A DNA stretch of 64,000 nucleotides from Vesta saturnalis (GCA_036346205.1 JARFJB010000928.1:1253501-1317500), one strand, 5' to 3'; positions 1 through 11,867 are shown, counted from the stretch's first letter. The notes: generated by a model from the sequence alone, not told the origin. Translations and numbers: made by a program.

Positions 1-168
1 AAACAAAGTCCCTGAAGGTGGCGCTTTGATGTCGCCCTAGTCTGCAAGGTACATTCGGGTTAAAAAGGATCAAGGCGGTAAATTTAAATGTGACGTACTG
101 GTGATATTTGCATTAATTAGGATTTAATTGACTATATTCGTTAATTTTCTCACATTTGGGGTAATTAA
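1..168. other. No feature recognised at left edge
   Basis: The first stretch is slightly more GC-rich than what follows. I see no open frame, RNA gene or repeat in it. Translations on both strands hit stops quickly. Confidence 0.4.
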
Positions 169-307
169 GTACATGAAATACAAAACTCAAGTCTCCTCAA
201 AAAACAATTTTTCTTAAGGTCACGCATAGATTGAAATAATTGTAGCGTGAATTTAAGAAAAATTACATTTTGGGGAGACTTTTGAGTTTCTTGTATTTCA
301 TGAACTA
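169..307. repeat. Near-palindromic inverted repeat, about 60-bp arms
   Basis: The left arm (about 169-227) reads outward to inward through CATGAAATACAA, CTCAAGTCTCC and TTTTTCTTAA to CACGC. The right arm (about 244-306) is its reverse complement with small indels, ending TTGTATTTCATGAAC. The spacer is about 16 bp. It could be a foldback or MITE remnant or the end of a larger element. I see no coding sequence and could not define a target duplication. Confidence 0.75.
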
Positions 308-399
308 GGATTTTATTAAGTTCAAAGTATTAAATAATAATTCGAACAGTAAGGTCAGTTGAATACTTAGTATTCGAATTACTATTAACGGAAATAATT

Positions 400-840
400 A
401 TAAACCACTTAGCTCATTCAATTTTATGAAAAATATTGATAGATTTACAAATGAATATCGAAATTAAATTGTTTATAACTTATTAATTAGAGATAGAAAG
501 CTAACAATAATTAAAAACAGGCAAATAACTATAAAACTGCTTAGCTCATAATTAATTTTATGAAAAACGTACAGAGATTTACAAATGAATATCGAAATTA
601 AGTTATTTAAAAAAGTTATTAATAAAATATACTTAGAAATTGTATGCAAACATAACAAAAATTAATAACCGGCAAATAATTAGCAAACCGCTTAGCTCAT
701 AATTCAAAACGTTCAAGAGAATTTACAAATAAACATCTAAACTAAGTTATTCAAAAGTTATTAATAAAATATACTTAGAAATTTTATGAAAGCTAACAAA
801 AATTAATAACAGGCAAGTTCATAATTAATTTTATGAAAAG
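400..840. repeat. Degenerate tandem repeat, unit about 130-150 bp, about 3 copies
   Basis: The landmark CTTAGCTCA recurs at 408, 540 and 691. Shared blocks for a tail of TTTACAAATGAATATCGAA, TTATTAATAAAATATAC and AAAATTAATAAC follow each landmark, and a fourth partial copy ends near 840. Spacings of 132 and 151 bp show indels between copies. The last partial copy runs directly into the 3' end of the minus-strand transposase relic, so that frame reads into the repeat. The repeat may be subterminal to that transposon or simply an insertion point. Confidence 0.7.
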
Positions 841-3152
841 GATTAAGTTTAACCTCCTTCTTCTTTATCTTCGTCATCACTACTTGTTTCCTCTTATCGG
901 AAGAACCTGTGTTTACATTGAAAGACAAACTTTCCACTGCTTCATCCAGCAATGCATCACGTTTCCACGTTTCTTGTGCTACTATGTCAACGTGAGCACA
1001 ATTCTTTTGCCAGTTCGATACGCTGATATCGGCAAAAGCGTTTCGAACTAAATTTTCAATTTCACTACCACGATGACTAACATTGTTCATCGCAACCTTG
1101 TATTTTGATAAACTCCAAATTAACTCTATCGGATTAAGCTCACAACTGTACGGTGGCAAGCGAAGTACAGTGTGGCTGTGCTGCTGTAATAAGTCGTCAA
1201 AGAAAGTTATGTTGTAATTAAATCTCTTCACTAATTCTACCAATTCTGCATTTCGCATGTTGTGGAAACCTCATTATTTTCCAGCCACTCACGAATAGTT
1301 GCCTTCCGGGCAGATTGCGTTAGTGGTTTATTAATTTGAACGCTGTGGTAAGCAGTTTGTCCATGACGACAGTACCATTCGGTGGTAGATTTGGTATTAG
1401 TTGTTTTTGTAACCAAGTCATGAAGTTCGTATGGTTCATGTCGTGATGGTAGTCTACTGACTTGCTATTTGACTTAATGGTCAACAATCCATTATTTACA
1501 AATCCATAAGATGCACCAGCATGAACTATAATGTGCCTTTGACCTGTTCGATTAGTTTGATAAACTCCTGCTTCTTCTTCTGATTGCCAACATTTAACTG
1601 GTTCCTTGTTATCCCCTAAAGAATTATTCCCCCGTAATTTCCGCAGGTAACGAGACCGCCATACAACAATGTCATTTCTTTCCATTAAGAATCCTTTCTT
1701 ATTATCACATTCCTTAAATTTAAAACCGATCTGATGGAGATAGCTGCGAAGCGTTTCGCGACCACCTATAACAGTTAAAGAAGTTGTTAAAAACATGTTT
1801 TTTCTTTAAAATATAAAATGATTGATTCATTTTAACTGCGACAGTTTAAAGTAATTGTTTAAAGGCAGAGTCAAAAAGAGCGCTATGTTCGCTATATTGA
1901 CTAAAACTTTATCACAACTGTTGAGTTATGACCTTTACTGATGAATAATAGTTAGTCTAAAATTGATTGCACTCAGTAGAAAGTATTCTTTAAATTTTTA
2001 TTTATTTTTTCTTAATTGTTGTGTCAAATGTTTAAATTCGTCTACAAATTTTTGCATAATATGGCCATCGGTGTGGCCACATGGTGTAGCACAGGTAGTG
2101 AGCTTAACATAAGCAGCGAACGTAGCGTACATAGCTAGCGCTCGGTTTGACCGAGCCTAAAACTGACGGGCCACTGAGAGTGAAATAAAGCTACCCCGGC
2201 AATTAAATGCGAGATGTGCAGTTGATTTGTAAAAGTACAAGAAAGACGTAGGTAATATTCTTCTCGCTTCTTCATATCCACACCGTTTCTAGTTCGTCAA
2301 ATTATGACATACGACTGAACTTAATCCAGCAAAGAATTCGCTCGAATCAAAATAGAGCTAAACCGAGCGAAGATAAATATTGATTTTAAGCTTCGCTAGA
2401 TTAATATTGCCTCGCTTAAGCAGCTTTTACATTTACGAGTACTCGGATTTACTAGGATCCGAAGTCCTTCTATCGAGAATTCAGTTTCTGTCATATTTGA
2501 ATATAAAAAACACATATTCGAATACGAGTAGGTACTCGGAAGTGTAAATGACGGTTTAGCGTTATTTGCCGTGATCGCATACGTTTATAATAAAGCTAAT
2601 TTTTACAAAACTTAACACCCAGTGGCTGGTCCCTCACTTTTAATCTTCAATTATAATTTAACTTTCTCTGCTTTGATTAATGTGAACATTAAAATAAGTT
2701 ATTTTGTCTAAAACATACCAGAATAGCCAATTTTCTCTTCCATCTTATTGACCAAAATGTTTAACGTGCAAACTTTGTTATCGGCGATGTAGATTTCGTG
2801 TACTGTTCTCTTCAATATTCCCAAGTCGCTATTATCTAACACGATTTTTTTAGAACGGCTACTTCCTCCTTTTTTTTCGATGGAGAATTCAGAATACCCT
2901 CGTCGCTTGACTTAACTTCATTTCCAATAATAATTGTCGTTATTTACAGATTTAGTTGGGCAATTCAAAAAATTACCTGATTTTTTTTATAAAAGTAGAC
3001 GATATCCCTATTGCGGTAGCTGCTAATTCCGTTGCCTTTTTCAAAGGAAATGACCACACACGAGTGGCTTTCTGCCTATCAAAGGACTCGATAACGTTTT
3101 TAATAATATTTCTGGCCTCGGAATGAACCGATTTTCTCAAAATCGTAGCCAT
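803..3152 (-). pseudogene. Tc1/mariner-superfamily (IS630-like) transposase relic, wide D2-E spacing
   Basis: Cut-and-paste DDE transposase, read in two segments. Segment 1 starts at the ATG at 3150-3152 (MATILRKS) and runs to about 2719; it carries a helix-turn-helix-like region (FPLKKATELAATAIGIS) and the pattern SDLGILKRTVHEIYI, with stops and frameshifts near 2890 and 2970. Segment 2 (1765 down to 803) holds GGRETLRSYLHQIGFKF, RHIIVHAGASYGFV, VVMDK (second Asp) and, after a frameshift near 1345, LRLPPYSCELNPIELIWS with the final Glu. Correcting by eye for the frameshift, I count about 80 residues between second Asp and Glu, far more than the 34-41 of classical Tc1/mariner. As I recall, this resembles the DD82E 'Sailor' type. 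The first catalytic Asp block (normally just after the arginine-rich LRKLRG stretch) seems to be deleted near 1635. The copy is inactive. Confidence 0.8.
1766..2718 (-). other. Intron-like 953-bp interval inside the transposase relic
   Basis: On the minus strand the frame leaves segment 1 at ...IGYSG with donor G|GTATGT and re-enters at TTTAACTGTTATAG|GTGG. Joining these restores an uninterrupted phase (GYS-GG-RETL). The interval has no coding sequence I recognise, though it contains a short GC-richer patch at about 2050-2200. The alternative is an insertion whose ends mimic splice sites by chance, but exact GT-AG borders plus frame conservation favour an intron. Confidence 0.55.
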
Positions 3153-4060
3153 GTGTTCAGTAAGATATTGACAATGACAATGACAATTTAGTGATTTTGT
3201 ACACGATTGTACATCTAAGAATTCTAACGTGAGATTGGTAAAATTGAATTCGCGCCACTTTGGTGATATTTAGTTCGTTTTCCGGGGACTTTGTTTTTTT
3301 GGCAGAGCTATATACATAACAAAAACACTTTCTAGTATACATGTTGTCTAACAAAACAGAAATGTATATTTTTATATGGAAACCCACATCTTTAGATCAG
3401 CAAAACATTGTACGTATATTGATCTATTTGAATTTGACCATAGTTGCGGCGTTGCTAAGTCATTCAAAATTTCGTTATAACCTTACCCGTTTCAATCTAA
3501 CAAAGGTAGACTATGATCTTTTCAAACACCAAAAACGATATAATAATGTGTAAGGTGTAATATAAAGTTGGCCACTGTTCATGCGGGCTGCATTTTACGA
3601 CGGTCCCAACATTCCAACTTACTTTGTAATAAAACTGTTAATGGGACAGGTGTAGTAAAGCATCTACTGCTCTTGGAATTTGCAATTATGAACGTTGTCA
3701 TAAAATGTGCCGTTTTGGCACAATTTAGCTTTATCTGAGAAACGCCCAGATAATACCGTAAATTGTTGATGTTAATTCGTGACAGCTATGATTTAAACAG
3801 AAGTATAAACGTTCTTTATCAAAGATACATGTATTGTTTTGAGTGACAATTCTGTCATTTGGGAAATAGCTGAAAAGCTATTAAGTACAAGTAGTTAAGT
3901 CAGTTCAGAAGAGTCCAAAAGTTTTGTACGAACAGAAATGAAACATACGAATTGAAAAAAACATGCTTGTTCAAAAAATTAAGTTATAGAATGTCCTCAG
4001 ACAACAGAACGTAAGAAAAAGAACTAAAAACAAAACATTAACCATATGTCCAAAGTGATT
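3153..4060. other. Intergenic, no recognised feature
   Basis: AT-rich sequence with only short chance ORFs. I see no motif, repeat or RNA gene. It may include the 5' untranslated region and terminal part of the minus-strand transposon, but I could not find a terminal inverted repeat. Confidence 0.4.
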
Positions 4061-4255
4061 TCGATTAACAACTGTATCCACTCTTGGAACGATCTAAAAT
4101 TATTTAATGTATTACTATTGGTACCTCGGAAAACTTCTGAAATTACATCTTTAGTGGATGGTCGGATCAATTTTGTTAAATTTGGGGAGTGCAGTGGCCA
4201 TCCATGTAAGCTTCCTCTTCCAATTCATCTGTCATAAAATTTACGATGGTGTAAT
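4060..4255 (-). pseudogene. Mariner-like transposase C-terminal fragment
   Basis: Minus-strand translation gives IGRGSLHGWPLHSPNLT followed by KDVISE. This matches in order the mariner-like block W-I-G-R...WPPRSPDLTP...LKDVV around the third catalytic Asp; here that Asp reads as Asn (SPN). Only about 60 codons are recognisable, with a stop before IGRG. It lies immediately downstream of the jockey-like relic and is probably unrelated to it. Confidence 0.45.
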
Positions 4256-4394
4256 GTTACTATTTTAACTAACCACTCGCCACCATAGTGGACATCATTT
4301 TCTACAATGTATCGAAATAATAACGTTTTTTATTGCTTATTTACAATCTACTTTATACAAGTAATAAGTAAATGGTCGATATGAGATGTGACTT

Positions 4395-5500
4395 GATTCA
4401 GAAGCCATCCAGTGGTCGATCTCTGGAGATTATCCAGGGAGATCGCCTGTCCCTAATCATTTTAATCTTCTCTCTATGTGTTGTTTCATGAATAATTCGC
4501 TTATGAGCTCGTTTGTAATGTCTGAGCATCAGTTTTTGTGTGTGGGTGAATGAGGTCTGATTGCTTCAGCAATAAGTGGGTCTGATTGAGTAAGTACTAT
4601 GGGGCATTTGTCAGTAGCCGGAGGGTATTCGATTGAAACGTTTCCACAACTTTAGTATTCAGTATCCCTAGAGTTCGATGCCTCACGTCCAGACCGGCTT
4701 TAAGATTGTTTTATTAATTAACAACTTGTTTTCGATTGGTAGCTGGGATCTTCTTGTGATTAGCCAGTTCATATTTTTGATTTTGAAATTTAGATGCGTT
4801 GTTTTGACTTTTATGTGAGCTTGCCAAGTCAGTTTTGGCCCAAATGAATTCCAAGGTACTTGACTTCCGGTTTGATCGGGATAGCTCAGTTGGGGACTGT
4901 TGACTCTTCGATTTGTGAACGATATTTGATAGACTTACTAGCATTCACTGTGATTTTCCATTTCTTAGGTCCTCTTTATAGGATATTTGAAATACTTTTA
5001 AGTTTTGCTGCTGTCGCGGTAGAATCTCGATCAAGCTGTATCATCAGCGAATGTAGCTATTAATGTATAGTTTTGTTGTGGTACATAATTTGTGAATATT
5101 AAGTACACAAATGGCTCAAGAACGCTGCCTTGTGACACTCCCGGTTTTATCTGTTTGTAACTGGATAGTTCACTGACCATTTTTACTTGAAAGTAGCGCT
5201 CATTGAGATAGGACTTTGGTATTAGGCGGAGTTGAACAGAGAATGGTTGCTTAATTACGTAGGGGAGACCCGGGCGCCAAACTCTGTCAAAAGCTTGTTG
5301 AATGTCGAAGAATACTGAGGTACATATTTCCTTTTTTCCGACACTGTCGTTAATCTTGTTTACGATGCAGTGGCATTTTTAGATCGTCGAATGACTGTGT
5401 TGGAAGGAGAACTGATGACTGGGGATTAGAACATTGAGGGAGTTGTCTTGTGTAATTCTGTTAAGAAGAAGCCTTTCGAAGATCTTGGAGATAATTATCT
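4395..5500 (-). pseudogene. Jockey-clade-like non-LTR reverse transcriptase relic
   Basis: Target-primed retrotransposon reverse transcriptase, 5' truncated, minus strand. In reading order: SKIFERLLLNRITQ, VFFDIQQAFDRVWRPGLP (motif A, catalytic Asp), KQIKPGVSQGSVLEPFVY (motif B), ATFADDTA (motif C; FADD at 5040-5051), then about 0.6 kb of thumb and C-terminal region including KLTWQAHIK, LKPVWT and IELWG. The expected domain order is preserved. There are several stops (one inside the VWT-IELWG block) and frameshifts, so it is dead. I see no poly(A) or simple-repeat tail at the 3' end. The endonuclease and gag-like ORF are absent, consistent with 5' truncation near 5500. Confidence 0.8.
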
Positions 5501-5816
5501 TATAATAATCCAATTTTAGTCAGGTTCTTCCTTCCTGAACGCACACACGTCACTGTTGCACTTATAATGTATTTCAAAAGGAAACGAAGTATTAAACAAT
5601 GTACCAAAATCTTTTGAAACTTGGTTGATACCTGACTAATCAAGCACCTTTTTTCTTTTTTTATAACCAAGGCGTACAAAAGTAAACGTTTGTTTTAACT
5701 ATTTTAATTTGCATTAACCGCCTTAATATAATTTACGCCTACATAGGTTTTATATCTAACTTATTATTTATTAATTTTAAACACAATTTAAAGAATACTT
5801 CTGAATTGCCAGTTAT

Positions 5817-5817
<1 letters not shown>
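5501..5817. other. Intergenic, no recognised feature
   Basis: AT-rich, no open frame or repeat recognised. It leads directly into a (TA)n run. Confidence 0.4.

Positions 5818-5890
<73 letters not shown>
5818..5890. repeat. (TA)n microsatellite
   Basis: An uninterrupted TA dinucleotide run that ends exactly where the TIR of the next element (CAGGGTGACCC) begins. The element's left TA target dinucleotide is therefore indistinguishable from the microsatellite. Confidence 0.95.
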
Positions 5891-5893
<3 letters not shown>

Positions 5894-6583
5894 GGTGACC
5901 CAAACTCGATGGCCAAAACGAAAACAGCTGATTCCTCTGGCCAAAAGGAACAAAAAATTGTTAATACAGGCTTTAGTACGAAGACGGAGTGTTCAGTGTA
6001 TAGCAGCAAACGGCAGTCATTTTGAAGCAGCTTTTGACAATTGAATAAAAGGTTCGAAAGTACTTAACTTTGGCCACAGGAATCAGTAGTTTCAATTTCA
6101 CCATCGAGTCTTGGTCACTCAACATTGTTATTATCTATTAATGGATTTGATTGTGGTACCTCGATTAAATCGTGAGATTTGAAAAAAAAAACTCATTTGT
6201 GAATTCATTATGTCATTAAAAATGTTGAATGATGAGTTTGTCTAGAACCAATTCAATATTCTTAAACTTAATTTTATGCTCATTTCTGAATTCACTATGT
6301 CATTAAAAATGTTGAATGATGAGTTTGTCTCGAATGAATTCAATATTCTTTAAAGCAATTTCATCTTCTACAAATTTCTACTAATCTGTTTTCTTGTAAC
6401 TCTTCTAGTTTGGAAGATACAGCGTGATTTAAAAAATTATTCCACTAAATAGAAAAAATTTAAAAAAAGTTAACATCTTGGAAACCATCAACAATAGACA
6501 CGCCCTGTATTAACAATTTTTTGTTCCTTTTGGCCAGAGGAATCAGCTGTTTTCGTTTTGGCCATCGAGATTGGGTCACCCTG
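5891..6583. mobile_element. 693-bp non-autonomous mariner-like element with 81-bp TIRs
   Basis: TIRs at 5891-5971 and 6502-6583 both begin CAGGGTGACCCAA at the outside and are almost identical along their length. TA flanks both ends. Just inside the left TIR, on the plus strand, is a short frame ending QCIAANGSHFEAAF then stop. This resembles the last residues of mariner-like transposases (CI.ANGGHFEHLL). I therefore infer an internal-deletion derivative of an autonomous element with that TIR. The high TIR identity suggests a comparatively recent copy. Confidence 0.85.
6200..6360. repeat. Two-copy tandem duplication, 87-bp unit
   Basis: Copies start at 6200 and 6287. Each contains TGAATTCA-TATGTC, AAAAATGTTGAATGATGAG and AATTCAATATTCTT. 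They lie inside the internally deleted element and differ at a few positions. Confidence 0.85.
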
Positions 6584-7008
6584 TATATACAAGTTACCTC
6601 AGACAAAATACGAAGGACAGGCAGCACATATAAGATACGCGCTGCCTTCAAATCGACCAAAATTCTGGTTAAAATTTTTCTCAAATGAATTCTGTATTTG
6701 AGAACAGCCCGAAAAAATAAATTTAGTGGTGTACTTTCCGTTTTCTTATTCTAAATTTTTGAGTTCGAATTCTGAAATGGTGTGAATTATGAGGGCCTAA
6801 ACTGGAGACAAATCTTTTTTAATGTGATTTAGTTTTAACTTGATTTTAGCAGACCGTTTATTATAAACATGAAGGTTATTTGAGGTGTCAATCATAACTA
6901 TAAATTACGTTTCGAAATTATATTTTCAAGTAGACAATCTAATAATTGCACAATTATATTTTCTAATTCAATGAGTACATAAAATTATTAAATATAACCT
7001 ATAGTTCC

Positions 7009-7052
7009 GTTTACAACATTATGGCCCGGTATCAGATAATGTTGTAAACAGA
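7009..7052. repeat. Hairpin, stem GTTTACAACATTAT
   Basis: Perfect 14-bp inverted stem (GTTTACAACATTAT and its complement) around a 13-base loop. It sits at the centre of the larger inverted repeat. Confidence 0.8.
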
Positions 7053-7075
7053 ATTACCCAGTTCCTTCTAAGAAA

Positions 7076-7077
<2 letters not shown>

Positions 7078-7144
<67 letters not shown>
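7078..7144. repeat. (TA)n microsatellite
   Basis: Pure TA run in the spacer of the inverted repeat. Confidence 0.95.
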
Positions 7145-7147
<3 letters not shown>

Positions 7148-7309
7148 TTACATTTAATAATTTTATGTGCTCATTGAATTTATGGAAAATATAATTGTGC
7201 AATTATTATATTAGATTGTCACTTAGCTGAAAATGAAGATACAATTTTCGAAACGTTGGCATGATTTAATGGTTTTATTGATTGACCGAGCTCAAGAGTA
7301 ACCATCTTC

Positions 7310-7315
<6 letters not shown>

Positions 7316-7382
<67 letters not shown>
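7316..7382. repeat. (TA)n microsatellite
   Basis: Pure TA run immediately outside the right arm of the inverted repeat. Confidence 0.95.
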
Positions 7383-7387
<5 letters not shown>

Positions 7388-8997
7388 TTGTGAAATTGAA
7401 CTTGATAACGCATACATTTTTGGAAGATTTTTAGATTGTAACATTTTCTTTCCTTTTACGTATTTGGAAAGTATTCAAAGTTTTTACAATTGGTAATCGC
7501 ATTCAGAATCCCAATTTTGAAAACCAAATATAATTTTTGGTTTCTTTGTCGAGATGAATTTGGAGATTAAGATTAAGATTTGATTTACACCATTGGCATC
7601 GATAGGTTGTGAAATCCTTTTTGCTATGTTGGTTGGTTCGTGAAGTAATAATCTACATTCAAGAACTTGTACATAGTTCGTATAAGGTTAATAAGCATTG
7701 TGTAAACATAAACGTTAGTGTATTATACGTAACTGAAATATCAATCCATTTCCTGAAAGTTTGAGCGTGTCTACGACGACGATCACATTGGTGAAGCCGC
7801 TACATGCACCCATCCTCTGGGTGTTCAATCGTTTGATGTATAAAGAAAAGGGGAAATCTAGAGACGCCAACTGATGCAAAGGCTTAATCAAATTTTAAAT
7901 TAATATCTTTCTTATATTTAGCTGTGTGGTTGACAATTATAATAAAGTGCTGTGTTTATTTTATTTGTAATTTCCGAACGGCTGAACACGCTTTCCTTGG
8001 TAGTTTACTGGACAGTTTTTCATGGATTAACTTTTATAAATCGTATTCATGCTGGAAATAATTTAAATTGTAGAAGGGTCGTTTATTTATTGAATCGACC
8101 ATTCGGTATCGAAATTAAAAAAAAAATTACAGAAGCGTTGAGAGCTGGGACGCTTATCAGTTGTTATAAATACTTTTGCCTTAAGAGTAAATTTTACAAT
8201 AAATTACAAACTGCAAAATTTGGCACTAGCTAGTATCAATGCGTTTTAAGAAAGCAAAGTATTGTGGAAATGTATGTAATACCACTAGATTGTCTTGATA
8301 CTTTTGTGTTTGCTTATTTATAATATACACATTCAAGTTAATGAACTCGTTGTGTTTTTTTTGGGGTATGTACACAAATGTGAACTCCATTTCTTGGTAC
8401 GGCGTTTTAATTGCATTTGGTTGTTCCTTGATTAAGATGAGATAACCTATCTAACGTCAATATTTATTTTTTTGAGCAAAGTAATAATTATTGAAAAGTT
8501 TTGGTTCAGGCCGAGATGGTAAAAAAAACACTAGAAGTTTAGCAATTGTTTATGTGAACTGTAACGTAATATTTAAAAAACTGATATAATTTCAATTAGT
8601 TATAAATTGGATTAATGTATTTTCTTTTCTCTGAAGTATAATTTCAAGATAGAACGTAAAGGAGTAATAAAGTAACAGGTTACCATCGATTCAGTGAGTT
8701 AAGTTTCTTGGTTGAAATACGTTATTTTTAAAAACTCTTTATTTTAACATCACTAATACTAATACTTATATTGAATCAAAGTAATTACTTTGATAGCGAC
8801 AAGTAAACTTATTTACTAACTTGAACTAGGAGCTAACGAGTGACAGTTAACTACATACTATACTTATTAAGTTATTAACTGACTGTTCTTATATTCTTGA
8901 GGTTTCCCTTTTATACTTAGAAATATGAATAAAGTATATCCATGTATGTAAATACTCTTATTTAGCATGTCTGTATAATTAAATGATTTCCTGTAAA
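7383..8997. other. Intergenic, no recognised feature
   Basis: About 1.6 kb of AT-rich sequence with no ORF resembling a known family, no RNA gene and no obvious repeat. Confidence 0.4.
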
Positions 8998-9115
8998 GTT
9001 TGTATAAACAAAGCTGTTCAATATATAATGATCTTATTAGTAAACCTAATGGTTTCTTAGAAATGTTTGTATAAACAAAGCTATTCAATGTACAATGATC
9101 CTATTTAGTAAATCC
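8998..9115. repeat. Two-copy tandem duplication, 67-bp unit
   Basis: GTTTGTATAAACAAAGCT occurs at 8998 and 9065, followed in both copies by TTCAAT-TA-AATGATC and TTAGTAAA. The copies have diverged at several positions. Confidence 0.85.
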
Positions 9116-9420
9116 ATATAATTAATGATTGATTTTTCAGCACGTATTTAATTAGAAGTAAGCGTGCAATTTTATTTGTAGCCTTAAAGGTGTAGCGTAC
9201 CAGTTGACGATCCCCTGGATAAAAGGTAAACGAGTGATTTGGCTATTTAAACGAGCTGTGAACCTTCATAAGTAGGCATTTCAACCCAGATTGTGTTAAT
9301 TGAAATGCTCTAGCTATACTAAGGTGCGCAAAATTAAGTAATATTATACCCAGCCTCGATCTCTGAGCAGTCCAGTAAACCCAGTTTTATCTGTTTGTTA
9401 CCCCGTCTACTGCCAGCCAG

Positions 9421-9889
<469 letters not shown>

Positions 9890-11526
9890 GTTTTGAGTTA
9901 TGACGTAAGCGATAATTTTTTAAATGGAAACCCTTATTTTTTATGGTGAATTTGGAAAAAGCATGAAATTCTTAGACCAAATATGCTAAAAAGGGTGATA
10001 TTATATTTTTCAATTTTAAAGATATTGTAAATAATACTAATCAAAAATCGAAAACACGTCAAATAGGTCAATGATTTGATAGTGTATTTACTTTTTCATT
10101 GCGTATAATGTATTGAAATTATTCTGAAATACAAAAGAAACAAGAAATAACAAAATAAAGAAAAACCATTAAATTAAATGATCGAACTGACCACCATTTT
10201 ATGCAAGGCAGTACCACTGAAATTCGTGATGAACTTTACGCCAAGTCTCGGTGGAACTAATTTTATTTCTGTGCCAATTATTTGCTGTAGGTCTGCTACT
10301 CTCTGTGGGCGGTTTATGTAAACCTTACTCTTTAGATAGCCCCATAAAAAAATCCATCGGGGTTAGGTCGGGTGATCTCGGAGGCCACTCAACAGTTCCC
10401 CTTCTGCCTACCCATCTACCAGGAAAAATTTCGTTCAAATAATTCCTAACGCCAATAGCAAAATGTGCCTGAGCACCATCTTGCTGAAACCATAATGTAT
10501 CGCTTGGTAGATCCGGATCTTCATTGTTCGGATAAAACACCGCAAGAGCAGGAATTAAATCGTTTATTAAGAAATTCAAATACTTTTCACTTGTCAATGA
10601 ACCCTCGATAAAAAATGGTATTAGAATTCTATCCCCTGCAATTGCTGCCCAAACGTTGAGTTTTTGAGGAAACTGCGTGTGCGTCTCGTTCATGCAGCGC
10701 GGATTTTCAGGTGCCAAATATCGATAGTTTTGACGATGCACTATTCCATTAAGGTGAAATGTTGCTTCATCAGAAAAAATGATGTGATTTGAAAAGTCGC
10801 CGCCGATATTGCACCGCTCCATCATTACCTCACAGAACTCTGTTCTGCGTTCAGGATCATCTCCGCTAAGTTATTGCACTAATTGAACTTTGTAGGGATG
10901 TCATTTATGTTTCTTTAAAATTTTTATAACTGACCTTTGAGAAATGTCGTTAGTTGCGGCTAGTTCTCTTGTAGTTCCATGGGGATTTTCTTGTAGAGAC
11001 AACAGAATATTTATTTCATTACCTTCTTTGGTTGTTGGATGACCACCCCTATGGCGATCTCTCACATGTCCTTTCTTCCTATTTTGGAAACTGCCGTTCT
11101 TGTGATAGGTTCTTTATCAGGATACTTGTTATTAAATATCTCACAAACCTCTTGTTGTGTTCTAGTACGGTCTCCACTTCCCCTCAATATTAATATTTCA
11201 ATTCGGTCTTTTTCAGTCAAATATCGCACCATTATTTACTGTATTACGTAAAAAAACCCACAATAAAAACAGATAAACAAATTAATAAAGAACTGTCATT
11301 ATTTTAACGCTGTCAATTGTTACATGGCTACTTGATTTTTTTATTAAAACTTGGAACACATAATTCTTATTAAATTTTTTAACAGCAATTATCTCGGAAA
11401 TTTCAAAATACAGTACCATACTTTTTTAGCATATTTGGTCTTAGAATGTCATGCTCTTTCCAAATTCATCATAAAACATTAGGGTTTCCATTTCAAAAAA
11501 TTATCGCTTACGTCATAACTCAAAAA
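9890..11526 (-). mobile_element. Mariner-like element with long TIRs, 1.64 kb
   Basis: The left arm 9890 to about 10020 and the right arm about 11396 to 11526 are inverted copies, beginning TTTTGAGTTATGACG at the outside and continuing through AGCGATAATTTTTT, TGGAAACCCT, AATTTGGAAA and AGACCAAATATGCTAAAAA. This gives TIRs of about 125 bp with small differences. The element encloses one decayed minus-strand transposase. Its left end is buried in (TA)n, so a TA duplication cannot be confirmed there. Confidence 0.88.
10174..11232 (-). pseudogene. Mariner-like transposase relic
   Basis: Start ATG at 11230-11232 (MVRYLTEKDRIEIL), N-terminal helix-turn-helix (QQEVCEIFNNKYPDKEPITR, RTAVSK). A frameshift near 11080 leads to GTTRELAATNDISQRSVIKI; two stops follow before 10830. 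The open part 10825-10325 carries all three acidic blocks: IIFSDEATFHLNG, WFQQDGAQAHFA and WPPRSPDLTPMDFF, with about 36 residues between second and third Asp. A one-base loss in the T-run near 10355 breaks the frame after MDFF. C-terminal remnants (INRPQRVADLQQ, GGQFDHL) continue to a stop at 10174. The triad is intact but the gene is not translatable. Confidence 0.88.
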
Positions 11527-11660
11527 CAAAAGACGACTTTAAGTGACGATTACAGTAAAATATGTCTCATTTAAGATAAAAATTGACGTGTTCGAGGATT
11601 TCTTCAAAAACGTTTAATAAAAGATTTATTGCGATAGTTCCAGACTTTACACTCGCACTG

Positions 11661-11665
<5 letters not shown>

Positions 11666-11735
<70 letters not shown>
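11666..11735. repeat. (TA)n microsatellite
   Basis: Pure TA run about 140 bp beyond the right end of the mariner-like element. Confidence 0.95.
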
Positions 11736-11737
<2 letters not shown>

Positions 11738-11867
11738 TCACTATGGGTGATAGTGCGGAACCCATCGCTATCCCAAACTCTTGTTGGTAGAGTTTTTAGT
11801 AAATTTTTCCTAGATTTTTTATCTGAGGAACATACATTAAGATTAAAAAATTAGCTAAAATTAACCA

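Larger units (their letters stand above)
6862..7310. repeat. Large inverted repeat surrounding a hairpin and (TA)n
   Basis: The left arm, about 6862-7010, and the right arm, about 7144-7310, are reverse complements with indels. Shared blocks include ACGTTTCGAAA, GACAATCTAAT, AATTGCACAATTATATTTT and CATAAAATTATTAAAT. The spacer (7011-7143) holds a 14-bp-stem hairpin and a (TA)n run. The CGAAACGTTGGCA motif in the right arm reminds me of motifs near the ends of Penelope-like or foldback elements, but that link is weak. No coding sequence. Confidence 0.7.

Noticed and set aside
2400..2560. Inverted TTACATTTACGAGTA / TACTCGGAAGTGTAAATGA pair
   Set aside because: Short and imperfect, inside the intron-like interval. 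It could mark an insertion, but the match is too weak to call an element.
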